Positions 43,901 to 55,399 of a stretch of DNA of 64,000 nucleotides are shown here, one piece after another. How positions within the stretch are numbered: the stretch's first letter is position 1; each line of letters starts with the position of its first letter. This stretch comes from Mesorhabditis belari. Its lineage: Eukaryota; Nematoda; Chromadorea; Rhabditida; Rhabditidae. The notes beneath the pieces were generated by a model that saw only the letters and a list, made by a program, of their open reading frames with translations, was not told the origin of the DNA and made no database searches. The position numbers and the translations under genes were made by a program. Location of the stretch: the NCBI GenBank assembly GCA_958450365.1, contig CAUEEP010000377.1:51501-115500 (forward strand). The letters run 5' to 3'.

Positions 43901-46900
43901 AAATCCTATCCTCATCTTTCGTCGATGCTCCATAAAACATTTGATAATTCAATTGTCCGTGCGGCTTAAAAGTCATTCCAAAATAACCACCAACAGCTCC
44001 AGAGGCTTGATAAATGACAATAGTTTGTGATTGATTGGAAACAATTGAGATATTATTCGAGACAGTAGCTCCAAAGCAAGTGTTTGGGTTTGATTTGATG
44101 ATGATGTCGGGATCTAGAACAAAGGCAACAATAAAACGATAATTCTGATTCTGATTCTAGATTCTGATTGTTCAATAGAATCTACTTTTCATAAACTATC
44201 GCTTACTTGTTGTGAAAAGTGCATGAAAACTCGTTGCTCCATCTAGTCTAACGATTCGAATTGTGATCAAATTTGAAGATATCGTCATTGGACTAGTGTC
44301 AGCAAAACTGAAAAAATATTAGCATTTTAGTAGATAGAGGTTTTTAAGACTAAACTTTTGGCAATAGAAGCTCTCGTTTGAAATACTGAAAAGGATTTGA
44401 AGATATTGTCATCGAGAATGAACTCTTTTTTATGCAGAACTAAAATTAGAGGAAACCAAAGTTGCCTTACTGTTGTCTATGTTCATCTCTATCAGCAAAA
44501 AACAAAGCTTATTAAGTGAAACAGTAGTACTTGTCAACCTCCTTGTTAAACCAGTCGAAAAACCCACTTAACAGCGAATTATTCCTGTCGCCATGGCGCA
44601 GCCAGGAGCGCGCTTATCTACGACCCACACGATCCGGGTTCGACCCCCCGTAGTGCCGCTCAATAATGACTTTTCTAATTTTTATTTTAAATAACACAAC
44701 TATATTATACTTTAAGACTTTTGAAGGCCTAAAGACGGCTGAGAAAAAGCTCGTACAGACGGACGGACGGAAGGACAGACACTACTCTTTTACAGTGACA
44801 AAAAAATCATGGGCGCACCCTTTTGTTAATGTAATTGTGGCCTAATTTGAATTCAAAGGTACCAAGTTTGATATAGAGAATTGAAGCTCTGAATCTTATA
44901 AGTGCAACCACGATATAGCAACAATATAGTGATAATTGACTTCTTGGGTTGATGAGTATGAAATTTTTCTGCGTTGTTAAAAGTTTCATATACCATATTT
45001 TCTCTAATGTAGTAGTGTACCCAGAGCGTCGCCTTAATTGCTCGAAATCTCAAGAACCGCTTATCAGAACCTATCAATGTGGGGTCGGAAAATGTAGCTG
45101 ATGATGAGATCTAGTGGGGATTTGAGGGTTGAGCTTCTGCAAAAGCTTGGAAACCGTAAAATCCTCACTAACTCGGCTCGCCGGGGTGCACTACTATTAG
45201 AGAAAACACGGTAATCCATTCTTTATATAGTCAAAAAGGTCTATCATTGGTCTATCACAAAATGGCTTTTGAGAGATTCTGAAAAGCTTTGTTTTGTGGA
45301 TTTTACAAACGTCAAAGCGTTTGTACCTAAATGCAAACAGTTTAAAATTAAAAAGTGTAAATTGAGTGGCACTACGGGGGTCGAACCCGGGTGATATGAG
45401 CCGTAGCTCCCGACTGGGCCACGGCGACAACGAGTTCGATTCGTCGTTTGACGGTGACACAACTAAAATATATTCTTATCACCTGCCTAACGGCGGCACT
45501 AGCTAGGTATCGTTGTCGCCGTGGCCCAGTCGGGAGCTACGTCTCATATCACCCGGGTTCGACCCCCGTAGTGCCACTCAATTTACACTTTTTTAATTTT
45601 AAATGGCACAACTATATTATATTTTGGGACTTTTTAAAAGATTTCAATTTTTTTGGCCTAAAGATGGCTGAGAAAAAGTCCGTACAGATATACAGACAAA
45701 CAGACAATGCTTTTTATATATTGGCTTTTTTGGCTCTGCCGCCCTTTACTAAAATAGCTGTAAAAACTTTTAGAAAAGAGATATCTCAAAACGGTTTTTA
45801 CCAATCGATCCGTCTTGAATTCAGCTTTAGGATGAGCTATAAAACGTCCAAATTGGACAATTAGAAATTGGAATTTAAGGTACTTTCCCCAAAAAATCGG
45901 AAAGGACTTTTCCATCAACCCAATATCATAAATGTTACTTGTTCCATTTCAACGTTGTTCCCGTGATTAGCTCTCCATCGTAGACGTTCACCGAATAGCC
46001 ATGTGGATTGTCGAAAAAGTTTGCAATGATTGATCTAAAAAGATCTTTCTTCAAGTGTTCTCAAACAAAAAACGGTCGTTAGATTTAAATTTTGTTTATC
46101 TGGGTAAGTTTTTTGTGGTTAAGTCGGTTCAAATCAATCGTCATTCAACTCTTATTTCTATTTAAAGTCTATTTAAAGCTCAGGAATCTTAAAATTTGAT
46201 TTTACATTAAGAAGAACTAGAAAAACAAATAATCTACTCACTTTTTGCAGCTCGTCGTGCTTATTTCATAGACGATCGCTTGAAAATTTTGTGTCAACAT
46301 ATCCCCATGAACATCCACGAATTCATCAACGCATAAATCTCTCTGGACAGTTGTTATCCTCACTGAAAAGTTTAAAATTCAAATAGAGCCAAAAGAAATG
46401 TTTTAAACATTGAATTGAAGTAAGAAAAAGTGACATCCCAGCATTCACATCATCGGGTCTATTTGTTGGGAATTTGGCTAATGAATTAAAAACGATTTCG
46501 AGATTATCACTTGAATCAAAAGTCTTTGATTTGCTCGAACATTTAAGACACTAAACTTTGATTTAATCATTAAAAAACACTTTCTCTCACGCATTCCAAG
46601 AATTTTGTACATTTAACGAATCTGCATTCAAGAGTTGAATGTTTGGATCGATTTGGAGGATAGTCGTGCGTTCGTTTTTACTATTAGGTTGTCGGATTAT
46701 GAATTGCCGTTTTTATCAAAAAGTAATTTTATTATAAAATCAATACAAAAATAATTTAATCTAAAAGGTATTCTCCATCGGTATCTATGACATATCGCTA
46801 ACGTCCACGCAAAGAATGAATGCCCTTGTTGAAGAACTCGACCGGCTGTGACTCAAAGAAATTGGCCACCCAAATTTGGACTTCATCGCGGTTTTTGAAT

Positions 46901-49900
46901 TTTTTTTTTCGACCAAGGAATGCTGCATCGACCGGAACAAAGGGTAATCAGATGGCGCAAGGTCTGGGCTATATGGCGGGTGAGGCAGAAGTTCCCAGCC
47001 CAATTCTTCAATTTTTTTGAGAGTTACTTTTGCGGTGTGTGGATGCGCGTTGTCATGGAGCAATTTTGTTGACGCTGTTTCCACTCCCTGTCGACGAAGC
47101 GATTGATCGACGCGGCTTAATTGTTCTTTGTAGAGGTCCGCATTAACCGTTTGACCAGAATTTAGCACTTCAAAATGCACCAATCCTTTGCTATTCCACC
47201 AAACACATAGCATCACCTTTTTGCCATGGATGTCTGGTTTTGGAGTCGGTTTTGAGGTTTGTCCAGGGTCCAACCATTGTCGTTTTCTAGTGGTATTATC
47301 AAAAGGATATCCACTTTTCATCAGACGTGACAATCGACTCAAAAAACCACTGTTCTTGGCTTGACGCAAAAAGAATTCCGGCCATATTGATTCGCGTTGT
47401 TTTGCTCAAATCGCTTAGTTCATGAGGCACCCATTTACCGCATTTATTCACCTTACCAATGGCATGCAAGTGGTCAGCAATGGTGGAATGATGACAACCG
47501 AACCTCTCAGCAAGTTCTCGTGTCGTTTGGGCAGGATCAGAATCGATGGCTGCTTTAAGTTCCTCATCGTCCACAGTTTTTGGTCGCCTCTCATGTTCTT
47601 TGTCTTCAAGGCTCTCGTCGCCGTCCCGAAAGCGCTGAAACCAATTGCGACATTGACGTTCGTTGATAACATCTTCTCCGAATGCATTGCTGATAGAGCG
47701 ATGGGATTCTGCCGCTGTTTTTCTTTGTTTGAAGTCGTACAACAAACAAATCCGCATTTTATTTTTGATGTCGTTCATTTCCTAAGACAAATTTATATTA
47801 AAAATCTAAGCAAATATAGACGAATAATATATCAATCGACGCGGCATAAAACGCTCTTTAATATAGTTAAAAAAGTACCACAAAAATTTATTTGAAAAAA
47901 AATACAAAGCAAAAAAGACAACGGCAATTCATAATCCGACAACCTAATAAATCACTTTGTTTTTGTCATTCCAGCTTTATTCTAATTGTAAGCAAAGCTT
48001 TTTTTTAATGATTTACTTTAGTAAAACATAGATTTACTATAGAAACGATAAATCCTGTCAGCATCAGCGTTTTTTTCTGGTTCGAAACACTCTTTTCCTA
48101 CTCTTTTTGCTCTTTAGTTTACATTTTAAGAAGTTGTTTAAGTTGAAGAAGTTAAGCCAAAAGACAATAGCTTTATTTTTGATACCATAAATCATTTGTG
48201 TCAGCTCCGAGCCAAACTGATATTTTAGTTACTATTGTTATTATTGAATGATTTGTCTATTCTTATGCATAAAAATAGACAAATCATTCAAATGTGTTCT
48301 CCCCTGTGCTTATCCCTTTTATTGCCGAGAAGGGGCTGTCCTTGGGATTGCCTAGGAGAACAAATGAGACTTGTGAGTGACCTAGACAAGTGAAACTCTC
48401 ATTTGGAGTCCCCCCTTCCCCTTACACTCATTTGTAATCTATTCATCTTATTGTATTACTGTAAATAACTCTTCCGGGTCTATACAACTGCAGTACAGGT
48501 CGGTCATTTCACAGGGACTCCCCTCTAATACGTTGGAGGAGTTGAGTTGGGTTGGTTTGGTTGTCGGGGTGTTAGAGATGGCGGGATATCAAAAGGGATC
48601 CACTCTCTTTAACTTAACCCAAATTCTAGTCCACATCCGTTTATACCTAGAAACGAATAAGTCACAACACAGCCGAGAGTCGAACCCGGGTTGTGTGGGC
48701 CGTAGACAAGCACGCTCCCGACTCTAGCAACTACTAGTGAGACTCAAAGCCTTCAACTAATTCTTAACCCAAATTCTAGTTCACATCCGTTTATACCTAG
48801 GAACGTATATTTGTAAAAAAAAACCTCTAAAATAACCATTAAAAAACTAGCTTGATAACCGTTGAAAAAACTGAATTTTTTGGCATTCAGTCTACAGTTC
48901 AAGGCCAACTATTCTCCAAAAATGTCTAGATATTTTTCCACCATAGCCAGCTAAGAGCCGACTGCCTAAGAGTTGGAAGGTTAAGGGTTCAATACCGCTA
49001 GATTATTGGCACTTTTTTCCCATATATATTGGTTTTTTTCTTCTCTACATTTAGGGATTAGGGATTAGGGCGCTTGTGTATTGTTTGTACCATATTATTC
49101 GTGTGAATAACTGTTTACTGGTTCAAACTTTTTAAGCAAAATTAAACTTACACAGTCCAACTGCATTGTGCCGGACTACAATAGGGAAAAGTCCCATTAA
49201 AGCCATAAGTGACATTCTTCGACTCTGGCGGTTTCAGAGTGATTTGTGGGTTTGAGCAGGAGCAATCTAAACTGATTATCGGATATTTGATACGTGCCCC
49301 GTCCCTTCTCTCATTGGCAATCTAACTTTAAGCTCAAATATCTTGGTGTTCCATTGTCCAATTTAAATATTCTTTGCATCATAAGATGCGCCCAGTCTTT
49401 CTCTGTCGATTGGTATAAAAACTATGTCAATTGAACAGCTCAACACCAAGAAATTTGAGCTTAAAGTTAGATTGGATGCGCTAAGTCTTTCTCTATCGAT
49501 TAGTATAAAACTATTTAAATGGAACGGGCCAATATCAAGAAATTTGCGTTCGAAGTTGGATTGCCAATGGCAAAAAGGGCGGGGCCATTGTGGGACCTTT
49601 TATACGCGCCCCGCCCCTTTTCCCATTAGCAATCTAACTTTAAGCTCAAATATCTTGGTGTTCCATTGTCCAATTTAAATATTCTTTGTATCATTAGATG
49701 CGCTAAGTCTTTCTCTATCGATTGGTACAAAAACTATATCAATTGAACAGCTCAACACCAAGAAATTTGAGCTTAAAGTTAGATTGCCAATGGCAAAATG
49801 GGCGGGGCCATTGTGGGACCTTTTATACGCGCCCCGCCTCTTTTCCCATTGGCAATCTAACTTTAAGCTCAAATTTCTTGATATTGGGCTGTTCAATTTA

Positions 49901-52900
49901 AATAGTTTTATACTAATCGATAGAGAAAGACTTAGCGCATCTAATGCTACCAAGAATACTTAAATTGGACCTTTTATACGCGCCCCGCCCCTTTTCCTAT
50001 TAGCAATCCAACTTTGAACTCAAATACCTTGGTGTTCAATTGTCCAATTTAAATATTCTTTGTATCATTAGATGCGCCAAGTCTTTCTCTATCGATTGGT
50101 ACAAAAACTATTTAAATTGAACGGCCCAACATCAAGAAATTTGAGTTCAAAGTTGGATTGCCAATGGCAAAAGGGCGGGGCGCGTATAAAAGATCCCACA
50201 ATCATCTAAAATTGGTCAAACTTTTGAAAACTTTCTTAACTCACCAACAGCTGTCACTGATCCACTCATTTGCGTATACGATTCAATGCTGTCAGTTAAA
50301 AAGGAAAGTTTGAGTTCGTTTTGTGCTGCATAGACGAGAGACCATGGATAGTAGCCATCAAATTTTAGAGGCTAAAAATTTACTTCATTCATTTTCAGAT
50401 CCAAGACAGTGCAATGAATGACTGAAACTTTAAAAGCCAGCTGGGTTACGGTAGCTTTGCGCATCTTTTAGAAAACAATCGAAAAGAAGAGATCCCAGCC
50501 TTTTAAGCATTTTAATTTTGCATGAAGCTTTTCTAAAAGATAGGTAACGATACCGTAGTCTTTTTTTTAGACGTTTAGCGATGATTTCTGAATTGAATGA
50601 ATTTGATGAATTGAATGGGATCAAAAGCAAAAAGGACAAAAAAAGAAAGATTACTTATAGAAAACACTCGATACAAGATTTAAATGTTTAATCTTCACTG
50701 GGAGTTGTTTCTTTGTTGTTCTAGAGGTGTTCTCTAAAGCTACAGTAATCTCGTTAACTTTCTAAGTTTCATTCATTGACAGATACGGTTGATTGAAGTC
50801 TGTTTCCCGTAATTAATCGAGTAAAGTTGGAGAATTAAAATTTAAATCGATTAATCGTCGATTAATGCGGGATTAATGCGTTTTTTAATCGCACCTTAGC
50901 CTTAGCCAACTATTCAGCTAATTTAAATTAAGTTATTAAAGATCGTAGCAAAATCTAACGTTTAATTTTTATATTTTGTCTTATTTTGTTCTCGATTAAA
51001 GATTGAAGTCGATTCTTTTTCGCATAAATCACATTTAGCGAATAATGTCTGGTTGTTTTCCATTGCCATACTAAAGACGGTAAACTAGGCTGTTTTGACA
51101 TTTGCTTAAAATAATTGGAGATTGTTCTTTAATCAAAAGTATTGCGTAAATATTTTTCCTGTATTTTTTGATTTTTGCTTAATAAAGAGAATGATTTCTA
51201 TCGGTATATTCTAAAATTTCAATTAAATAAAATAAATTTGAAACGAAGCAGCTAATGAGATTTAGATACATTGCTCGGAAGCATACATTGCTCTGAAGCA
51301 TACATTGCTCGGAAGCATACATTGCTCTGAAGCATACATTGCTCAGAAGCATACATTGTTCGGAAGCATACATTGCTCGGAAGCTTTACATTGCTCAGAA
51401 GCATACATTCCTCGGAAGCATACATTGCTTACATTAGATACATTGCTCAGAAGCAGCTAACGAAGAAAAAGAATCACTATTTTTTTGTAATGAAATGAAG
51501 CAAACGAAAAATAATGTTTTTCCGTTTTCATATATTCATTTTGCCTGTTTTCTTGACAGGATAACGATACTTTTTCTCGGGAGCGCGTTTTAGAAAAAGT
51601 ATTAATCGCGAGGGAAAGACTCTGTGACCATAGCCGAGTGGTTAGGAGTCTTGTGTCCTGTATAGAATGAGGTCACTAAACCATTTTCTAAAAGCATCTA
51701 TTTTTGAAAACTACCGTAATCACCATTCCAGTTTTCATTAGATCAGCCCAACTTTTGTATTATTCAATGAGAAATCACAAGGTGTCAGTCAACGATATAA
51801 AAATTGGACTAACTGGATGCAAACTTGCAGCTAAATTCTTGTAAAGGTCATGGGCTCGATCCCAGCGGCTAGAAAATTTGGCTCTTTCTCCAAATGCATG
51901 GGTTTTTCTCTGCAAAATCTTTAGGGCAGCCGTGCGTTAAGTTGTGTATTTGTTTGTGTCACCTTATTTATGTTGAATAAATGTATACTGTTGATCCTAT
52001 TGAAGGCAAAAACTATTATCGTATTTTCTCTAATAGTAGTGCACCCTGAGCCTTGCCTAAATTGCTCGAAATCTCGAGAAGCGCTTATCAGAACCTATCG
52101 TTATTTAGTTATGTAGCTATATACCGTATTCTCCTTAATAGTAGTGCATCTTAAGCCTTGCCTTAATTGCTCGAAATCTCGAGAAGCGCTTATCAGAACC
52201 TATAGATATGGGGTCGGAAAATGTAGCTGACGATGAGATCTAGTGGGGGATTTGAGTGTTGAGCTTCTGTGAAAACTTTAAAACCGTAAAATAGTCATCA
52301 TCTCGGCTCGCTTGCGTGCACTACTACCGCAAAACTTTCAGTACATGTACGTCAATTTTTCAAGTACCCTCTAGAGTGTACGTCTATTAGAGCATGTACG
52401 TCGAAGAGAGCATCTCCTAATATACGTGCATGCTCTATTCGACGTACATGCTCCAATAGACGTACACTCTAGAGGGTACTTGAAAAATAGACGTATATAT
52501 ACGCATATTAGAAGTTTTACGGTACTAGAGAAAATCCGGTAACTTCAAAACGCTAAACTTACATCAAACGCGGTGCCGGTCACCCACAGAATATCGCAAC
52601 ATCTTTCCGTATACGTTGTCACTTGTAGCATCAATTGTGTATTCTTTGGCGCATTGTAAAAGTTCCAGGCACAATTTGAATTGTTCATATATCCATATGA
52701 GTCATCTAATGCAGAGAGACTAACGGAGCTTCGTGTACTCATATCAAAGCTGCCCACATTGTTGCAAGAGTCAAATGAATACGTCTCTAAAAACTTTCTT
52801 GTTTCGAAAGTTGAGATTTAGTTCAGTTTCAAGGTTTTTAAGGTTGATTGAAAGTTTCGGTTAACCTAAAGATACGATAATCTGACATTTCAATACTTAT

Positions 52901-54410
52901 TGACCAGTTTTAACACTAAATCGATTCACTATAGCAAAAAAATCCAAAGTTTCATAAAAGCATGATGCAGTAGCAAAGGTTAGCTTTAGAATTCGAACAG
53001 GAATTTCGTCATTTACATTTAAATTTTACGTTCCACGTTTAGATTCAGAAATCCCACCCCTTTCAGCGTCTAATGGTACCAATTTGAGTCAATTCCGTTA
53101 AAAAATTTTATAAATCTATTTTGAAAAAAAGCATTTAGCCGTTTTATTTAAAGTCTTTTTATTTAACAAATTTAAAATTTGTTAATAAACAAGATAGAAA
53201 ATGAAAAGAATTGCAAATTTTAGTTGATTATTTACACTGAAATTACACGAGGCGTAAAGGTTGTATTACAGATTGGCTGACAGCGCACAAAATCGGCACT
53301 GTCGCTTGGCCCGCTTGCAGCCCAGACTTAAAACCGATTGAGAATGTGTGGGGGACACTCGTTCGAGATGTCTACAAGGGAAACAAGCAATATTCGAGCG
53401 TGAATGAACTCAAGAAAGCCATTCAAGTAGCCTGGAATCGGCTTCAGCCAACAGCGCTCCATGACCTTGTCTCTTCGATGCCGAGACGTCTTTTTGAAGT
53501 TGGACTAAAGCAAGGAGGAGCCACACATTATTAATTTATTTGGTTTGCGTTGTTATTTTTATTTCTGTTAACTTTTTCTTGATAAAATAAAAGCGCGTCT
53601 ATAATTTTTTGACAGCTGATAAAACGTTTTTTGTACGATAAAGTACTTTGGATGAGTGAAATGACTTGAAATTTTGCATGGGTTGTTTTTTTACATTAAA
53701 GAAACTAAAAAATACTTTTCACTGGACTAGCACTTATATCCGGCTCTAAACTAGCAAAAAACAGGGGGCGTCGATAATTTTTTGACAGAGTGTAGTTCTA
53801 ATTTCTTTTTCTGAAATCATTTTGAAAATTATTTGTAAGTAAAAATTTCAAACAATTTTACCATTATATCGTTCAACGATTAAATAGTAGTAATACTGCT
53901 GATCAGCGGTGAAATCGAACGATAAAGTGAGATCTTTTTTGAAGTAATATGCGAGTGGATCTTTTGAACCGCTGAAATTGAATTACTGATGAAAAATCTA
54001 TTGGGTATAATTGAATTACTGATGATAAACTATTTAAATTGTGCTATTCAAGGTACTTGTTGCATTACAGACACTAGAAGACACGTTTTAAACATTAAAG
54101 TTTCAAATTTTCCAATTGAGTTAAAAACTGTAGACAAATTCGCTGTAAATCAACTGTAGCCTACTTTATATAGTCTTTAAAGTGTGTCAACTTACAAAAA
54201 CTATCCTAATTTTGTGTTTAATAGCGTACGTTAAGTTAAATGTCGTTTGATCCGTCTCATTTGCCTTGATGCCCGTGAAAAACATTGGTTGTGAAGAAGA
54301 AAAAGCGTAGATTGCCACTCGAATATTTGTACTGTCGGCAGTGGTGAATTTGATTTGGCAGCTCACATTCAGCGTTCCATAATTAATCGTTGGCGTGTTG
54401 ATGAAAAAAT
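40997..54410 (-). CDS. Large secreted CUB-domain protein, exons 7-19 (main part)
   Basis: Thirteen minus-strand exons read as one extracellular protein of about 590 residues: 54410-54196, 53971-53862, 52786-52563, 50371-50245, 49266-49152, 46358-46242, 46034-45939, 44307-44207, 44113-43897, 43339-43218, 43177-43065, 42991-42885, 41114-40997. Phases agree at ten of the twelve junctions. The joins 54196/53971 and 49152/46358 need a micro-exon or a non-canonical acceptor. Clear CUB features: SNCAWNFYNAP, then ERCCDILWVTG, then NELKLSFLTDS near 52.7-50.3 kb, and a second Cys-rich unit beginning DCSCSNPQITL. Many N-glycosylation sequons and Cys residues fit secretion. Nematode CUB and CUB-like proteins are often intestinal and pathogen-responsive, but nothing here shows that for this gene. 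Long introns hold a mariner, Tc1 tail, MITEs and SINEs. The TAA at 40999 overlaps a possible donor (ACA|GTAAGA), so a further exon is possible. No signal peptide is found at its own 5' end, so it probably continues from 55698-59134. Confidence 0.78.
41155..41334 (+). CDS. Possible basic terminal exon antisense to the CUB gene intron
   Basis: TTTTTTGCAG is followed by a 59-codon open frame to TAA, encoding a Lys/Arg-rich segment (PVKPTRKVHKSRDSKG, then HQRRLSDAQEVIEATNRN). It lies in the last long intron of the CUB gene on the opposite strand. No partner exons were found. Confidence 0.3.
   Translation, partial: ACSKELFPVKPTRKVHKSRDSKGPNLPETKFRLASKRKTPAHQRRLSDAQEVIEATNRN
41578..41672 (+). repeat. 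tRNA-Arg-like sequence, not a functional tRNA
   Basis: GGTCTCGTGGTCTAGAGGAT resembles the 5' part of tRNA-Arg, and TCGGGTTCGAGCCCCGG forms a good T arm, followed by TTTTTTT. The acceptor stem does not pair and the anticodon arm is scrambled, so it is a pseudogene or SINE head. In the last CUB intron. Confidence 0.55.
42139..42829. mobile_element. Non-autonomous mariner-type element (691 bp)
   Basis: Ends TTCGGTTGTCTAGTTATGAA and its inverse, with TA duplications. Two inverted blocks flank repeats of AATTGTAGAGAAAAGGAACC. Related to 59649-60515. Lies in the last CUB gene intron. Confidence 0.8.
44586..44805 (+). mobile_element. tRNA-derived SINE (family 1)
   Basis: The head reads GTCGCCATGGCGCAGCCAGG and GATCCGGGTTCGACCCCC; the body reads AAATAACACAACTATATTAT; the 3' part is GTACAGACGGACGGACGGA then ACTACTCTTTTA. 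Other copies are at 45513-45710, 61308-61515 and, reversed, 45290-45435 and about 48640-48725. Confidence 0.75.
44991..45213. repeat. MITE family CGTATTTTCTCT, copy 3
   Basis: TACCATATTTTCTCTAATGT and GAGAAAACACGGTA ends, in a CUB gene intron. Confidence 0.8.
45290..45435 (-). mobile_element. SINE family 1, reversed partial copy
   Basis: On the minus strand GTCGCCGTGGCCCAGTCGGG and CCCGGGTTCGACCCCCGTAG are intact. It is head-to-head with the copy at 45513, with 77 bp between. Confidence 0.7.
45513..45710 (+). mobile_element. SINE family 1
   Basis: GTCGCCGTGGCCCAGTCGGG, CACCCGGGTTCGACCCCCGT, a body AAATGGCACAACTATATTAT, then GTCCGTACAGATATACAGAC. In a CUB gene intron. Confidence 0.75.
46684..47947 (-). 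mobile_element. Near-complete mariner element (1264 bp)
   Basis: Terminal inverted repeats begin TTAGGTTGTCGGATTATGAA and are flanked by TA duplications. The minus strand encodes a mariner transposase: an N-terminal helix-turn-helix region from the ATG at 47778 (QCRNWFQRFRDGD, then TTRELAERFGCHHSTI), then the catalytic region with TSDEKW, HDNAHPHTA and SPDLAPSDY (the D,D34D arrangement). Two frameshifts break it, one just after DEKWISF (about 47303) and one in an A/T homopolymer near 46905. It lies in a 2.8-kb intron of the CUB gene, in the same orientation as that gene. Confidence 0.9.
46770..47778 (-). pseudogene. Mariner transposase, two frameshifts
   Basis: This is the transposase of the element at 46684-47947, a DDE/D enzyme that excises and inserts the element at TA sites. 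Both aspartates of the core and the third aspartate of the SPDLAPSDY motif are visible. After the second shift the expected tail (WVANFFESQPVEFF) is readable in another frame. Only two indels, one of them in a long homopolymer, suggest recent loss of activity or an assembly error. Confidence 0.85.
48243..48290. repeat. Short perfect hairpin
   Basis: GAATGATTTGTCTATT and its exact inverse are separated by 16 bp (CTTATGCATAAA region). Possibly the centre of an old foldback element. The rest of 48.0-48.6 kb shows no gene. Confidence 0.7.
48640..48725 (-). mobile_element. tRNA-like SINE head, minus strand
   Basis: The minus strand reads AGTCGGGAGCGTGCTTGTCT and AACCCGGGTTCGACTCTCGG, matching the middle of family 1. 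A 50-bp sequence on its left (CTTAACCCAAATTCTAGT) is repeated on its right at 48762. Confidence 0.5.
48945..49110 (+). mobile_element. Diverged tRNA-like SINE
   Basis: ATAGCCAGCTAAGAGCCGAC and GGTTAAGGGTTCA occupy the A- and B-box positions, followed by a TTTTTTCCC and TTAGGGATTAGGG body like family 2. Confidence 0.45.
49285..50200. repeat. GC-box/TATA palindrome repeat, about four units, in a CUB gene intron
   Basis: The longest array of this family, with GGGACCTTTTATACGCGCCC between units and GCGCGTATAAAAGATCCC at the right end. The short open frames here are inside the repeat. Confidence 0.85.
51265..51450. repeat. 17-bp minisatellite CATTGCTCGGAAGCATA
   Basis: Ten or more units in a CUB gene intron. 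Confidence 0.85.
51615..51995 (+). mobile_element. SINE of family 2 split by another repeat
   Basis: The A-box part (ATAGCCGAGTGGTTAGGAGT) at 51632 and the B-box part (ATGGGCTCGATCCCAGCG) at 51849 are separated by a 180-bp segment starting TCCTGTATAGAATGAGGTCA, which also occurs at 55219-55395. The tail ends TTGAATAAATGTATACTG. Confidence 0.6.
52017..52535. repeat. MITE family CGTATTTTCTCT, partial copy plus a copy split by a palindrome
   Basis: A truncated copy at 52017-52110 is followed by a fuller one from 52122. The latter is interrupted by the hairpin 52327-52522 and resumes at CTAGAGAAAATCCGGTAA. Confidence 0.75.
52327..52522. repeat. Palindrome inserted in the MITE
   Basis: Arms contain GTACCCTCTAGAGTGTACGT and CATGTACGTCGAA and their inverses; TA flanks both ends (ACTA-CCG and CGG-TACT). 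Almost the whole 196 bp can fold on itself. Confidence 0.8.
53230..53805 (+). mobile_element. 3' end of a Tc1-like element
   Basis: The plus strand encodes a clean transposase C-terminus to TAA at 53534: DWLTAHKIGTVAWPACSPDL, then KPIENVWGTLVRDVY (the D34E pattern) and MPRRLFEVGLKQGGATHY. It is followed by an end-like sequence with ATAATTTTTTGACAG. The 5' two thirds are missing. It lies in a CUB gene intron. Confidence 0.85.
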
Positions 54411-54467
54411 CTGAAAAACTTCTTGGATAGCTATGAAGAATCTGAATTTTTTTTTGAATATTCAGGT

Positions 54468-55218
54468 ATTCAGTATTTACGGCGACTTCTTTTTGGTAGA
54501 TTAGCTCCCAAGCGCCAAGTTCAACCCTAATGCGTTACGTGTTATATAAAATATTGAAGCCCTTACTCTTGGCTACATTTTACTATTAAGAGTTTCCCGA
54601 TTGAAGATCTACAACTCATTTTACAAGCTCGTGAATGAGTACTAGTTGATGCCTCGCCGGCACGCTGCTATTTTTGGCGATTTTTGGCGATTTTTATTAT
54701 AATAAATTGTTAGAAAAAGTTTTTCGATATTTATTTTATGTTAAAATATTATTTAGCACGATTTAATAACATTAAGAACTGTTTTTGACCAAAGCGTCTT
54801 ACTGAAATTTGAGTTAAAGTCAAATTCCTTTCGTGGCGCAAGAAAAGAAGTGCAAATTGAGTATTTTTCGATGTTCAGTTCATATGTGCTCCTTATTATG
54901 TTAACTGATCTGATGCTATAAATTTGATGAAAACGATTTTTAGAAAAAATACCACAAATTTGACCGAAAGGAACTCTTTCTGATTGAAGAATTTTTTTAT
55001 GAAGAAAATCGTTAAAAATGGCAGCAGGATAAGAATCAATTAGTACTCATTGAAAGGCTTGTAAAATGAGTTGTATATCTTTAATCGGGAAACTTTTAAT
55101 AGAAAAATGTAGCCAAGAGTAAGGGCTTCAATATTTTATATAACATTTAACGCATTAGGGTTAAACTTGGCGCTTGGGAACAAAAGTCTACCAAAAGAGT
55201 TCCGTAAATACTGAACAT
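54468..55218. repeat. Foldback element (751 bp)
   Basis: Inverted ends (CAGTATTTACGGCGACTTCT and CCGTAAATACTGAA) with ~140-bp similar arms (GGGTTAAACTTGGCGCTTGG). It shares a segment with 32050-32150 and fills the gap between the two CUB gene parts. Confidence 0.75.
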
Positions 55219-55399
55219 CCTGTATAGAATGAGGTCACTAAACCATTTTCTAAAAGCATCTATTTTTGAAAACTACCATAATCACCATTCCAGTTTTCAT
55301 TAGATCAGCCCAATTTTTGTATTATTCAATGAAAAATCACAAGGTGTCAGTCAACGATATAAAAATTGGGCTAATTGGATGTAAACTTGAAGTTAAATT

